Positions 46,114-58,880 of a stretch of DNA of 64,000 bases are shown piece by piece (position 1 is the first letter of the stretch; each line of letters begins with the position of its first letter). The stretch lies in NCBI GenBank assembly GCA_026874595.1, contig CM049316.1, positions 61,699,676-61,763,675 on the forward strand, given 5' to 3'. Origin of the DNA: Sipunculus nudus (lineage: Eukaryota > Annelida > Sipuncula > Golfingiida > Sipunculidae). A program made the position numbers and the translations under genes. Under the pieces are notes generated by a model that worked only from the letters and a program-made list of their open reading frames with translations, was not told the DNA's origin and made no database searches.

Positions 46114-49100
46114 ACCTGACTAATTTTTAAGGCTCAAACGATCGGCAACTTTGCAAGTTTGGGTCATACTTTATATTAAGGACATTAAGAGCATCTCAGA
46201 ATGTAATAGAAGGACTATTATTCTACAACATGAAGGCTGATTTTAACGGGCCAACATGCGCTTGCTGTAGTTCATACAAAAATATATTAATTTGCAGATA
46301 TGTAAAAAAAAATTCCAGTCGCAGCCAAAAATCTGGACCGACCAGGTTAGCCCCAACACAGAATTTTTCAAGGATGGCCTTATGACACCTTTGTGAAAAA
46401 TGTGTGAACTTGATATCAACAGCATGTTTGTAAACACAGCAATGTTGACAAACGGGGGGAAAATGTAGCCTAAGGTGATGGGTTGCTTACATATGGAGAT
46501 AGAAAGGTCACATGTTGTAAAACACCATTTGTAATGCTCTGGCTTATATAACTTGCTGCCAGATGCCACTGATGAATTTGTTTTATTTTGGCGGCATCTT
46601 ACATATTATAAACAAGTTGATGTAAACAAAACAAGCAGCCTCTTTGTGGTGATATCCACGTTTTCTGGTCTATTTTTATAAAAGCTCCTTGGGATTACCT
46701 TCAGTTTTTAAAGGTCAGACAGGTAATTGGGTCCCTTTAAAAACTGATATGTAATATAATATAAACCTCTTGTGAAACCATGAAAAATCAGAAATTGAGA
46801 ATTAGTTACCCTGAGAATATGAAGCAAATCACTATATCTGGGGGGAAAGTTTATAGGTCAGGAACTCTGAATGATTTGCATTTAGAAATATACAAATTCA
46901 AATGAATTCTGTTAATGTTTTCACAGACGGTCGGCAAGAGTTCTAAGATGCTGCAGCACATCAACTACAGGATGCGCTGTATGCTGCAAGATGGCCGCAT
47001 CTTCATCGGCACCTTCCTAGCTTTCGACAAACACATGAACATCATCCTGGGGGACTGTGATGAGTTCAGGAAACTAAAAATGAAGGCCCCAAAACACGGC
47101 AGCAATTACAAAGAGGAGAAGCGAGTACTCGGTCTGGTCCTGCTCAGAGGGGAAAACTTAGTGTCCATGACAGTCGAAGGGCCACCACCAGCAGATGTAA
47201 GTGCCCTTCGAAATAATCTGGATCGTGAATCATATTACTAGATCCACACAACACCACAAATTAACATCAGTTCAGTCTACTGCAGTAGAAAGTGGTTTGC
47301 ACTTACTCTGTATGCATTAGTCTAGTTTACTGTCAACTAATCCATTTCTGGCTCATGCGGCCAATTTTCAATACCCTTTTACTCAATCTTTCCCCATGAA
47401 TAATGAACAAAATGCTAACGGCGAAGAAGCTTTGTTTAGAATAAGCTAATTTAGGCTTTTGGAAAGCAAAGTACAGTGTGGATAAGCCCTTTGAATTGTG
47501 AGGGCCCTTTGAATTGATTCAATTGATTCTTTTACTTTGATTCAATTATTACTTCAGAAGTAAATTTGATCTTTGTCAGGACCAAGCTTTGTTTACTTAT
47601 CTGTATTTTGTTTAAGGAGGGAGTTGCCAGAGTACCACTGCCAGGACTGGCAGGTGCTGGGCCAGGCATGGGTCGTGCTGCAGGTAGAGGAATGGGATCA
47701 GGACCATCCACAGGGGCAGCACCGGGTCTACAGGGACCAGTCAGAGGAGTGGGCGGGCCTTCTTCTCAAGTCATGCAGCCAGGAGGCAGAGGAATGGGTA
47801 AGCTATATATGGGTCACTGGTCAAAACTCTGTACTTCATAAACTGAAACTAATACTATGATTATGATTGGCACAATAATGAAAGCATGACACCAGTTCCT
47901 CAAATATTGCCCCAGTGATAAAATCATGGCGCATGAAAAAAACACCATGTAAAGATCAACCCTCTGTATAATGCTCCTTTAATAGATAAAAGAAATTAGT
48001 TAATTTGGTCATAATGAAAACTTTGTAATATAAATCAAAGTAATTCATTAAAGATAGGTGATAACAGGTAAATATTGAAAATCTTCAAAGTTTGTTAACA
48101 TTTCGTTGTATATTATTTTGTGAATCAATCAGATTAAAATTATTATATTAACATTGTATGTAGATCAAAATATAACCATAGACATGCCAGTGTTCATTAC
48201 AACCTGTGCAGTTCGCTGTGTTTGATGGTGGTCACTATTTACAATACTTCCTGTATGATCAGCTACAGACCAGCCAAAATATTGGTGTGAATAATGATCA
48301 GATAAAACATTTAGAGCTTTAGTTTGTAAATTTACATTTGTCTTTTTATTAATCTCAGGTGGTCCACCAATGAGAGGAGGTCCCCCAAGGATGGGAGGTA
48401 TGTCATGGCTTTATCATCTTAGTAGTAGTTTGTCTAAACATTAATTGTACAGGTAAAAATTGCAACAGAAAAGGGTTTTACATATAAGTTTTATGAAAAT
48501 GATATTACTGTATGTTACTTGTGGAGAATTTACAACGTGACAGGTCTGATGGTGTTTTAAATGTGGAAGGGTATGTTGGTTGATAGAGTAATAGTGAACC
48601 CTCCTGATAAGCAGAATCATGTTTTGATACCCACCTGTCTAAGTAGTACCAAATTATTGCACAAGATGCAGTTGATTGCAGAAATATTTGAAGAGATGTT
48701 CAGATTCTTTACCCATATTTCAATGGGACCCAAAGACAAAATTCATATACCAAATCCAGCCCTTCACAGAATTTTGTTGTAATCCATAATTAACATTTCA
48801 GGAACTTTGTGTTTGAATAGGCAGGGGAGGGGATAAATGGATGAGATGGTAGCCTCTGTTCAACTGGGTATATTATTTTCCCATGGATTTGTTGCACTTT
48901 TGTGCAGTGGTTATCTGCTACTTGTGTGCTATATCTCCTTTGCTTTAGCCCTTGCTGGTTTAATCAGTCTACTGGATTTGGTCACCAAGAGCTGGCTCGG
49001 GGCCAAACATTGTAATCAGACCAATGAAAACGGGGTGTTGTTGGTTTAAACCTGGGAGGTGGATATGCAGTGTAATACACAGCACTATTTTGGCCGATTG

Positions 49101-49601
49101 CAAATCTTGGCCCTATGCCAGATCCTGGTGATTAAATCCATGAGACCATGCTAAAACAAGCAGCGGTTAAAGCAAAAGAGATTTTGCATGACCATTATAT
49201 ATAACAGCTGCATGAGGAGTTGTGCCAAAAATTGGTTCTATAATCGTATTTGATGATTGAAAGAGAAAAATGACTGATAATTGATCATGAGATTGTTTTA
49301 TGTAATCTTTATATTACCAAAAGATTTGCTGTATAGAATTATACCTAAAATATTGATGGAGTAAATTTGAAAGAAAATTACCAATCATTGGTATTATACA
49401 TTGAATGGCACACCACTATTAAGGAGCACATCTATTAGTTTGAATCATCATTTGTGCCTTTTCTGTTTGACAGGTCCACCAAGAGGAGGTATGATGGGAG
49501 GCCCCCCACAGGGTATGAGAGGACCACCCCCGATGGGAGGACGAGGTGGAATGAGAGGACCACCCCCAGGAATGATGCGTGGAGGACCACAATTCAGATA
49601 G
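44253..49601 (+). CDS. SNRPB: Small nuclear ribonucleoprotein-associated protein B/B' (SmB), five coding exons
   Basis: SmB is a subunit of the heptameric Sm ring on U1, U2, U4 and U5 snRNAs; it acts in nuclear pre-mRNA splicing after cytoplasmic snRNP assembly. Coding exons are 44253-44255, 46927-47196, 47617-47797, 48359-48397 and 49474-49601. All introns are GT/AG, the phases agree, and the total is 621 bases (206 residues plus stop). Exon 1 codes only the initiator Met, with the GT donor directly after ATG. Exon 2 holds the Sm fold: [10 protein letters not shown] start, Sm1 DGRIFIGTF...[12 protein letters not shown], and Sm2 [23 protein letters not shown]. Exon 3 continues with GVARVPLPG and a GRAAGRGMG stretch. 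Exons 4-5 code repeated PPPGM/RGG motifs typical of the SmB tail, a known type of site for arginine methylation and proline-domain binding. It is slightly shorter than the vertebrate protein (about 230-240 residues). An AATAAA signal follows. I am very sure of identity and structure. Confidence 0.96.
44633..45267. mobile_element. hAT-like MITE in SNRPB intron 1, exact target-site duplications
   Basis: This is a 635-bp non-autonomous element. Its left end is CAGGGTTGGGGCCAGGTAC, and its right end is the exact reverse complement over the same 19 bases. It is flanked by identical 8-bp direct repeats, CTTAGGAT, at 44625-44632 and 45268-45275. An 8-bp duplication and a CAGGG-type terminus are the signature of hAT transposition. 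Both ends continue into clustered (A)GGTACAGGTAC repeats, so the ends are rich in GTAC palindromes. No transposase is encoded. It lies inside intron 1 and should be removed by splicing. Confidence 0.93.
48955..49225 (+). repeat. Dispersed repeat in SNRPB intron 4
   Basis: Shared blocks with 59790-59965 and 61445-61720 are GTCTGAT-type, TTGGCCCT.TGCCAG, GCAGTGTAATACACAGCACT-type, AA.CAGCGGTTA.AGC and a following GCTGCATGAGGAG-like block. It may be a SINE; no promoter boxes are clear. Confidence 0.45.
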
Positions 49602-49785
49602 TGTTAGAGATGAAAATGTGTTCAGTATGGATGTGATAGTGGTCTACAGCAACATTTCTCCGAAGTCATGTAAACAAACAGGCTTGAGCTCGTGTTGGGG
49701 GTCTTCTCAATTTATACTGGCTTTCTAAAGAAGAAATATAAAGACACTTGCACAATAAAAGTCAGAGCCGGTGTTCACAATACCC
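49602..49785 (+). other. SNRPB 3' UTR with polyadenylation signal
   Basis: The region after the TAG contains a canonical AATAAA at 49754-49759. That places cleavage roughly 10-30 bases further on and gives a short 3' UTR of about 180 bases. The exact cleavage site is inferred. Confidence 0.6.
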
Positions 49786-49789
49786 AACT

Positions 49790-51375
49790 TGAATGAACGT
49801 TTCTTGGAGCAGTTTGAAGCTAAGATTCCATAGATGCATATTGTGACATCCGACATTCTCCATGAAATGGCTGATATAACTCCCACATCAGTTGACTGTA
49901 GTCAGTGGGTTACAGAATGTTTGTACTTTGTTTGCCATATGGATATTTAATTTGCATCTTTGATCAGTGGAATCTTATCTTTTGAAGAATTGGCCGATTT
50001 GTTAGAGGTAGAAGCCAACCAAAAAGTGAATGTATAGATGGTCTTATCTACATCATTTAATTACTTGTATATGTATGTCATGTCTGTGAGTAAATATTTT
50101 GTATATATCAATGTTTCTGTGTTGGGTTTTGCAGTGCTGGTGGTTAGACAAGTTTTTGAAGTGTGTTTGTTGGTGACACATTCATTGGTGTGATGTTTAG
50201 AGAAAATATTTTTTAATTTTCATGCAAGGAGGGGGAAAATTCCAATGGTTTGTGAGTTTTCCCAGGTCTTCCCTTTATTGGCTCTTCCACAAGGGTTAAA
50301 GATTTGCAAGTTAAACTTTTATGATTTTAAAACTTCAAAACTAACATGAACTACCTTTGTCATAAACAGGGTTTGTAGATACTCTTGATTTCCCTAAAAA
50401 TCCTGGAAAGGCAATTTTAAAATCCATGCCTGAAAGTTCTTGAAAAACAGGGTATTGGAGCATGTGTCCATGAATTTTGTGAAAAGAGTCCTGAAAAAAA
50501 CAGGTTAATTAAACAAATGGTCACATCAAGTGAATGAAAAAATATTCATTTTTAAATTGATCTTTTAAGTCGTTCTTTATTCAGGTCATCTTAAAAAATT
50601 CTAATTGGCTATGTCTCATTATGAGTAACCACTGTACCTGCTAATTAAGTAAAATGTGCTGAATTTTTCCTTGAATTTTGTAGCCCTTCTGTGTATAAGC
50701 CCTGATTTTAAGGTTGTCCTTAGAATAATTTGATACTTTTTTCCAGCACTTTCAACACTTCTTTATAAGAATTGTTCTAATCAAAATTATTCCTTTTCAT
50801 GATTTAAATAGAAGCTTCTGTGATTGAGTTAGGTAATAAGCAGATTAAATATGAACCTGTGGAGGACTATGCAATCACCTGGATCACAAGAGTCCTGAAT
50901 GTTATGTAATCTCTTCAGTCCAAAACATTTTAACCTTTACTTATGCTTATTAACTAAATATATAAAGCTGATATACAGAATAAATGATCACAACATGGTT
51001 TCATGCTAATACAATTGTCAGATGATAATTGTTGATGTATGGCTGATGTTCTGATAATGAAGTACAACCATTTGTTAATCACACCTGACTATTACAATAG
51101 CATCAAGATGGGTGTTAATGTGTAACTGACAATGTTTGTTATAAATATCCCATTTCACCCACGTGAACATTTTCCCTAAGAAAGTGCATGGCATCTTGGA
51201 AAGACCTTGGGATGGATATCATATTGGCAGCATTCTCTTCTGCTTGGTTTACCATGGTTTGCTTGGTTTGACCTCTAGGCAGCTGGCATAGAACCAAAAA
51301 AATAATCTTCAGGTATGAGCAAATTTCATGTACCATGGAAGAAGAGAGTAACCATGGATAAAAATATTTGAAAAA
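49790..51375. other. Intergenic DNA after SNRPB
   Basis: No gene is seen. The text near 50380-50500 (AAATCCTGGAAAGGC, AGTTCTTGAAAAACAGGG) looks like an old dispersed repeat. Confidence 0.45.
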
Positions 51376-51378
51376 TAC

Positions 51379-52862
51379 TTTTTTAGCTGAGCTGACTATA
51401 AGTTATCTGAGCTATAGTCGTGGTCCATTGTCCGTCGTCTGTCTCTCTGTCCGTCCGTCCAGATGTCTGTCCGTAAGACTGGCACGTTTCTACACTATTG
51501 GACCTACAAATCTGAAATTGGGCATACAGCTAGATGTCCCCAAAATCTCCTACCATGCCGAAAATTGGGTCAATAGGACTTCGTTCCTTCAAGATATTAA
51601 GGAAAAACCTCAATTTTTTATTAGAAATCTATTTTCACACTTCAGGACTGCCTAAAACTTAAGACCAAGAGTGTTAAAGGTAGGGACTTCTTTTCAGTAA
51701 TACAACTTAAATTAATCAAAATTTAATTGTATACCTAAAATTAGATCAAAATCTGTTAAATTTCTTTAAATATTGGCAAAAATATAAAATTGGTACCTTC
51801 AATTTTGCCCAACTTTGGCCAAGGCACGTTTTTTTCCTGTAAGTACTGTGGATTTTATTTTCACAGCATGTACACATAAGGATTTAATCTGTTTAAATCT
51901 GAAATTTGAAAATAAAAACTGCAAAATTAGGCTAGTCATTGAATTTTTTTGGAGGCTCTTGTTGTATTCCCTTACATTGTCAAGCAGTCCACTTTGGTGA
52001 CTGTAGGTTATTCAGTGCATATCTCTATGCTCCCCAGGCTGTTGAAATTCAATGCAGCTCTCTCCATTGAGTTGAGCTTATCAGGCTGTCTGCAGCTAAT
52101 ACCATACCACAGGGAGCCTTTTTCTCTGGCAACCCCTGCTCCCCCCCTCACCCCCCTATTCTGTTGACAGACCTGTACTATGAACTAAATGAATCTTAAA
52201 ATTAACATTTTTTTCAGCAACGAGCAGTAACAACGGAGACCCCTCCCCCCATCCACCCCTTCAATACACAGGACTAATAAACAAGATGAATCTTATAATT
52301 TTAATGTTCAATAAATTCTTTTTGATAAGACTTGGACAATTTTGATTGTTTTTTAAAGAAAAAAAAATCAGGAATTTAATCCTAATATTCAAATGTGATA
52401 AAATATCAGGATCTAATGTAAGTGCTAACTGACAAGATTTAAGAAGATATAAATACTTTGTAGCATTTCATTCATATCTCTCAAAGTTGGCAGGGCCTAG
52501 GTGTGAATAACACTGTTAAGATTGTATTAAAACTAGGAATATTGGTCAAACTTTGTTGGATTAATTAACTGATATGGCCATATATTTAACTTTTGAAAAC
52601 TTAATTACCTTCACACATTATTTGTTTATGAAATGTTACTTTTATATAACACTAACCGTATTTGTTCCTTTGGTGCATCACTAAATGGTTTAGCTCATGT
52701 CCATAATTCTATAATTTACAGAGTTTCATTTTAGCAGGGCCATTTCTCATAGCTTTTCTAATGATAATATACATGAAAAACCAAAAGAAATAAAAATATT
52801 TTGCAGTTACTAATATTTTCCAAAATTCAGCTGAGCGATGTGACCCATGGGTCCCTTGTTTT
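51379..52862 (-). repeat. Reverse-oriented member of the same superfamily, non-repetitive core
   Basis: Read on the - strand it starts AAGGGACCCATGGGTC...CGCTCAGCTGA and ends with GGACGGACGGACAGAG, GACTATAGCTCAGAT and AGCTAAAAAA. Both ends align with the element at 61940-63502. Its core lacks the palindrome and any evident tandem array. It includes a C-rich insertion-like stretch near 51950-52260. Confidence 0.8.
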
Positions 52863-53919
52863 ATTAAATCATAACAATACATAAATTCACAAAAATGATT
52901 CACAAGATCAATTGTATACAATGCACATAAGATTGTTTGGTGACACACTTCTGCTCTAATCTTCTATTATATTTCATATTGAGGTGTTAACAAATATATA
53001 GCACTGATGAGCAGATAATGGCCCAATAAATACCATATTTAATTCATATATTCAAATGCTAGGCATGTGTATTAACCTATACCTTTTGAAATATTCAAAC
53101 CTGTCTTTATTGCCTACTTTATTTTTTATTTTGTACTTGAAATTGTTTAATTTAAGTCAGACTTTCACCAGGCAAGAGTTTTCCGCCATTTTTCCACATG
53201 TGTGTTTAGTTTACCATTCCTATTATAATCTCATATTTGAAAATACTTATTATGTATCAAACACATTTTCATTCCTGTTAAGCAAGGTAAAAAGATTGTT
53301 CCAGGGACTCAGGGGACAAAATAGTCGGGTATTTTATATTCTTCTATTTCTGACAGAGACAAATATACTGAATTTTGTCAGCTGACAGAAAGGATACAAG
53401 TGTGTGTGACATTTCTGGGAATGGCACCTTAATAAATACACTTTTTCTGCATTGTTATTGAATATGACAATTTCTGTGAAAGTGAGAAACTGGCACAGAT
53501 TTATGGTACTATAAATAGTCTTGTTTCCCTCCAGATGATGGCAGCATCGAGAGTGAGCCAGCCTGGCCTGTGTAAATTTGTACAATTTGTTATAACCAGA
53601 TGGCGCCTCTGTGCAGACGACTATGCCGGTAAGGGTTTGTGGGTCTTCAGATCTACGTTCAACATAACACCGGGGCTTCTATCAGTCTTATTACAGATGG
53701 CGTAGACATATATGTATTAAAGAGGGTAATATAGTCCGTTAAGATACGTTGGATAAGAATTTTTAGAGTTCAGCCTACTGCCAAGTCGCAAAGCAATTGG
53801 CCTGTTACCACAGAGATGGATTCTGTTTTGGAGCTCACATGTATTCTTTAGTGATAATTCATCACTCATGGCCCTGTGTTAAGATTACCGACTTTTAACC
53901 ATGGCATTGATGCAATAGG

Positions 53920-54042
53920 ATGGAAGACATTTATAGGGCGTTCTCGCCTATGTCTCTCACGACTCCAGTACAGGCTTATACAAGCCTACTGGGTTGTGCA
54001 TTCACGGCCAGGAAAATGCTGGAAATTGCCTCATCCAGGACG
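53920..54042 (+). CDS. Candidate first coding exon, unrecognised
   Basis: AGGATGGAAG gives a strong start context. The 41-codon frame MEDIYRAFSPMSL...RKMLEIASSRT has normal composition and ends at a GTATGC donor. No downstream exon could be joined confidently before the window ends. The block 53870-54740 is richer in GC than its surroundings, which supports a former or present gene or a retroelement fragment. Confidence 0.28.
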
Positions 54043-54749
54043 GTATGCGTTCATTCCCCTTTGTGTGTCTGTGTGTTTCTCCACAACAAAACTCAATCAT
54101 TCAACTCAAACGCAGTCATGAACGGAATCCCATGAGGTTTTCAAGGCATTTCGGACGTGATTCAATGGAGACTCAATTAGATTTTGGTGTAGATCCGATC
54201 ACGATCCGGATTATGGGGCATCATCAAGGAATATTCACAAATGTACGAGCACTTTGGCACGAATTAACCTTGGGATATGGGCCAAATAAATGAATCGAGG
54301 CTAGCTTGTATTAATTAAAATGCAGATTGCTAGCATTCATACTTTGCCGATGACGAACAAACTTGCTAAAAACTTGCATAATCGGGTAAACCCGATTAAT
54401 ACGGTACAAATGGCCGAAACCGCAAGTACAAGGGATATGGGTCTCGAAGCAGTGTTGTTCACAAGATCGAATTCGGCTCTCGAATGACATGGCTGGGTCC
54501 CCGCTGCTGGGATCGGTGGAGGGAATGTGGGTTGCTTCTGGCCTTGTGGCTGTGGATGCTGTAGCTTTTAAAAAGGCCAACGGCTCGGGATGGACGGCTC
54601 CCTGCTTGGCTTTGCGTGGCACTGCGACTGTTGACTCAGAGAACATGCTTACGGAGCGCACAGGGCTGAGGTCTTGACCGCAGTAACCTGTAGCTGCTCG
54701 ATGAGCGTATACCTCTTTTGGCTTTGGTAGCATTCATACTTAAATAGAA

Positions 54750-55790
54750 AACAACAAAAACCAAGAATTATTTATTCATTCTTAATGTTTCTTCAATAAT
54801 ATAAAACGCTACAGATATTTTAAACATACAACTGCTGTGCTTTGTGGTGGTCTCTACACGAGCTGCATTTGTATTAATCCAGAATACGTGACGAAGGCTG
54901 GTCGTGTCTCGGGCGCTAGCGCCCCCTTGTGGTTGTTAGGTTAAGCAGTTACTGGATGGATATAGTCTGATTTTGGTGCCTAATTTTAATAAGATTTTAC
55001 CAATGTACAAGCAGTTTTGCTTTTCTGTTCCTGTTTAAGCAACATTTAATCTTGATATATTCATAAATTTGGCAATTCATATCTAGGTATCAGCCCCTCC
55101 CACACCTGAAATTATTTCATTTTTACCTAGTTTTTACATGACACAGAACTTGTCGTAATATGATTTGTCATGAAAAAAATCACTACCGGAACGGCGCAAT
55201 GAACATAAGGCAATGTATTGATATACATGCTATATGAAAAATATGAATTAAATCATATGTCAATTGACTTTTTTTCGTGTATAATAAGTGTTTTCGGCTG
55301 GGTGTCGGTCAGCTTATTCAGGTACAATACGTATTGCGATATACTTAAACGATATCCGATAGGTATTGATGATACGCTTCATTTTTCTTTGTGTATCATT
55401 TCTGATAAAAAGCCGATAAAAAAGTGGATAAAATATTTCGTAAACATATAAAAAAATATTAATATTCAATCATTGTCATGGAAGCATCAAGAACTGTATA
55501 TACATTCCTTATCCAGTTTGTGTGGCTTGTATCTATATTTGCGAACTGTTTTTGTATGTCATCGATACTGCGGTACAGCATACAGTGTACCGGTAACCGT
55601 TTCGATGTGGCGTATCGATATATATCGATATATTGATACAGCCCTATAAGTTATCAGCACAAGTGATGTTGGGGTGTTCGGGTGGGGGTAGGCGGTAAAG
55701 GCGGTTCATTTATAAGGAACGAATCTCCACACCACACGTAGGTTATTAAGCCTTTTTTTTAGATTATTATATTTACATGTATATAAAGAT
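54750..55790. other. Intergenic DNA
   Basis: No supported gene. A short GATATATCGATATAT palindromic stretch at about 55610-55640 is simple sequence. Confidence 0.5.
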
Positions 55791-55792
55791 TA

Positions 55793-56391
55793 CCTTCTTC
55801 GAGTCCGAGTCACTTGGAAGCCGAGAATACAAGTCCGAGTCCAATACGGATCTTTTTAAAATAAATTATATATATATATATACATGGAATATAAGGTTCA
55901 TGTTTTGTTCACCAATAAAGTTGAACAAATGAGAGGTTATTAAGAATTCAGTGATGTAGTGGAGTTCGTGTGAAAAGCCGAGTCCAAGCCACTAGAGTCC
56001 GAGTGCAGGTCCCAGTCCAAGCCACTCGAGTCCGAATGCAAGTCCCAGTCCAAGCCACTCGAGTCCGAGTGCAGGTCCCAGTCCAAGCCACTCGAGTCCG
56101 AATGCAAGTCCCAGTCTAAGCCACTCGAGTCCGAGTGCAAGTCCCGGTCTAAGCCACTCGAGTCCGAATGCAAGTCCCAGTCCAAGCTACTCGAGTCCGA
56201 ATGCAAGTCCCAGTCCAAGCCACTCGAGACCGAATGCAAGTTCCAGTCCAAGCCACTCGAGTCCGAGTGCATGTCCCAATCCAGGCTCCGCAAGTCGGAG
56301 TTCAAGTCCTTGGGGTTCGAGTACAAGTTCACCTTCTGCGAGTCCGAGTCACTTAGAAGCCGAGTACAAGTCCGAGTCCACTACGGATCTT
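55793..56391. repeat. 33-bp minisatellite flanked by 60-bp direct repeats
   Basis: Nine or so units of GAGTCCGAGTGCAGGTCCCA + GTCCAAGCCACTC run from about 55978 to 56290. The outer blocks 55793-55852 and 56331-56391 share CTTC..CGAGTCCGAGTCACTT, GAAGCCGAG and TACGGATCTTTT in direct orientation. The 33-bp period keeps a reverse frame open as an 11-residue SGLDWDLHSDS repeat; this is a by-product unless transcripts show otherwise. Confidence 0.88.
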
Positions 56392-56669
56392 TTAAGAATA
56401 AAATTAAAATGGATATTTTAGATTATCATGTGTTTTTATTTTCAAGTTCGTTCATAAAGGCTTTTTACTTGAATCTTTATAATCCCCTTTAGCTCATGAT
56501 GCCAAACTAAAGTTTGGTAATTATTCATATATTATTATTGCTGTTAGAAGTATAAAGGATAGTTCGATGTACATAAAATATGAAAGCCTAATTAAATGTA
56601 TGTTTTAAAGCACGGAAGCTATTCCTAAAGAAAGAAATGAGAATATACATACTCTGTTGGTAGCAGGGT

Positions 56670-56855
56670 TTCATGCAGGGGTTCCTGATCCCTCCCGCAT
56701 CATTTTTAGCCGCCGAAACCCCTTTTTAATGGTTTCAGACCAATTTTGCTGCCCCCCCCCCCTTTCCGGACCTTACGACCTTCTATTAGGTTTTGTCATT
56801 AGACCTCCTTTGTTGGACCCCCCCCCGTTTCCTAAATCCTGGATCACGTTCTCCT
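56670..56855 (-). repeat. Reverse copy of the 25545-25700 poly-G repeat
   Basis: On the - strand it reads GATCCAGGATTTAGGAAACG, a G-run, GTCCAACAAAGGAGG, TCTAATGACAAAACCT, a second G-run and CAGCAAAATTGGTCTGAAAC. Confidence 0.55.
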
Positions 56856-57439
56856 CACTGACGCTCCATCTATATATGAATGTCAAGGCCGGATTTACCT
56901 CCTACATTATTCACACAGCACGTTTTCCGCCGAAATAGAGCTCTTTCGCCTAACATGTGTAAATTACAAAAATTAAGCAAAATGCACAAAAAGAGAACAT
57001 AAAGAGCGCATCGACAACATCCATGTCAAATATTACTAACAGAAAGTATTTATCCGTGAAACATTATATATATTGATAAACCTGTGGAATATTTACCATG
57101 TAATATCCGTGACGCGGGATTCGTGTGTCCTTGGATAGTTTACGTGATACAACTGTTTTTCAGAATTGTTGAAGATGTAAATGCAAGTTGATAATGCAGC
57201 GACATTTGTTGTGGTCAATTCAACATTATGCAAAAGGATGAACTGGGAGATTAACAATTATTGCCTGCTGACATAAAAAATGAATACCAAGGGATCTCGT
57301 GTCAAATGTTTTTCACATTTTCTGACCAAGCAAGTGTCAAAGTCAAATGTCAGATCAAACGTGTAAAACACGTCACTGTAAGCAGGGGTTATAGACCTTA
57401 ATCTTGAGCTGGAGGTTGATTGTGTCACAAGCCTGTGTT

Positions 57440-57815
57440 GTGCATAACCAGATCACCAAAAATTTATTTATTCTCATATCGGCGGGGATCACTGTGAGAA
57501 CATTAATCTTTAAATTAGTGGAGTGTCAAACGCAACGCGGTCTCAAAGAACAGTTGACCAACTTATAAGTACATTTTGTATTAGATGACAGGGCTTATTC
57601 CTGCTGGACTCGAGATTGACAAGGCCTGACTTCTCGAGTCCTTACCTCCAAGTCTGCGTATAATTCCGATTCCAGAACCTTTGAGTCTAAGTCCGAGTTC
57701 CTAGATAAAGTAGACTCGAGTCCTATATAACTCTTAGAATGCAAGGTTAGTTCTGAGTTGCTATGCATTGTTTCCATCCAATGTATTTGGTTGACACGCA
57801 TATCTCAGTCGGATA

Positions 57816-57859
<44 letters not shown>

Positions 57860-58463
57860 GAGGGGCATTGTCCAGATTTACTAAAAAATTAAATATCCTT
57901 GTAACATGTAAAGACTCAAGACAAGAGAAAAACATAATGATCATTTGAGAAATGACGTCCCCGAGATAGATCTCTAAGTATTAATTAATACCTGAATACG
58001 AAAGTGTACCGTCATGATTTGCATGTAAAAAAAGAACACACACACAGCTTGCACACAGAAGAATATTTTATACGTAACTTTCTGTTTCTGTGTCTGGATG
58101 ACTCTGTAAATCTCTCGTACTTATTTCGGACCTGACCCTGGCAACGCTTTTGGGTGTTTTTTTTCAGCTGAATATTGCAATGTATTTGCTGCAAAAAATT
58201 AGAGCACAATGTGCTGATGTGTACATAAAAAATATTAATTCTCATGTCGGATCACCGTGAGGTAATGAGGTAAAGCATAGTGTCATACGCAACGCGGTCT
58301 AAGAGAACTGTGGACCAACTTATATAAACATGGATGACAAGCTTATATCTGCTGGATTCGAGATTGACAAGTACATCTCTCTCTCTTTCTCTCTCTCTCT
58401 CTTTCTCTTTCTGTTCTCTCTCTCTCTCTCTCTCTCTCCCACGAGGGCATTGTCGAAATTTAG

Positions 58464-58519
<56 letters not shown>

Positions 58520-58880
58520 ATAATAATGATAATAATAATAATAATAACAATAAAATATCCTTGTAACATGCTAAGACTAAAGACAAGAAAAAAAACGTAA
58601 CAATCATTTGAGAAATGACGTTCCCGAGATAGATCTCTTTGTATAAATTACTACCTGAATACGAAAGTGTACCGTCATGATTTTCAAGTTTTTTATTAAA
58701 TACACACAGGATGTACCCTGAAGAATATTTCATACGTAGCCTCTTGTTTCTGTGTCTGGATGACTCTGTGAGTTTCTCGTACACATTGCGGACCTAACCC
58801 TGGCAGCCCGCTTGGGTATTTTTTTTTCAGCAGAATATTGCAATGTATACGCTGCAACAAATTAGCGCACAATGTGCAGA
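57440..58880. repeat. Tandem direct duplication of ~0.7 kb
   Basis: Unit 1 (about 57460-58215) and unit 2 (about 58216-58880) share ordered blocks: ATTCTCAT.TCGG, CGCAACGCGGTCT, GACCAACTTATA, GCTGGA.TCGAGATTGACAAG, a (CT)n run, ACGAGGG.CATTGTC, AAATATCCTTGTAACATG, ATTTGAGAAATGACGT, CCGAGATAGATCTCT, GAATACGAAAGTGTACCGTC, GTTTCTGTGTCTGGATGACT and GAATATTGCAATGTAT. Unit 1 holds an extra ~150 bp of GAGTCCGAGT-type sequence after GATTGACAAG. Unit 2 holds a long (TA)n. Confidence 0.85.
57819..57847. repeat. (CT)n microsatellite
   Basis: A CT run passes into CACACACACA. The matching CT run in the second unit of the tandem duplication is 58376-58439. Confidence 0.95.

Noticed and set aside
54311..54733. 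140-codon - strand frame with an acceptor-like TTCTATTTAAG just upstream
   Set aside because: No domain, no matching donor or partner exon, and other frames are also open; possible exon but not supportable.
58252..58784. Several 80-150-codon frames on both strands
   Set aside because: They are translated CT and TA microsatellites within the tandem duplication.
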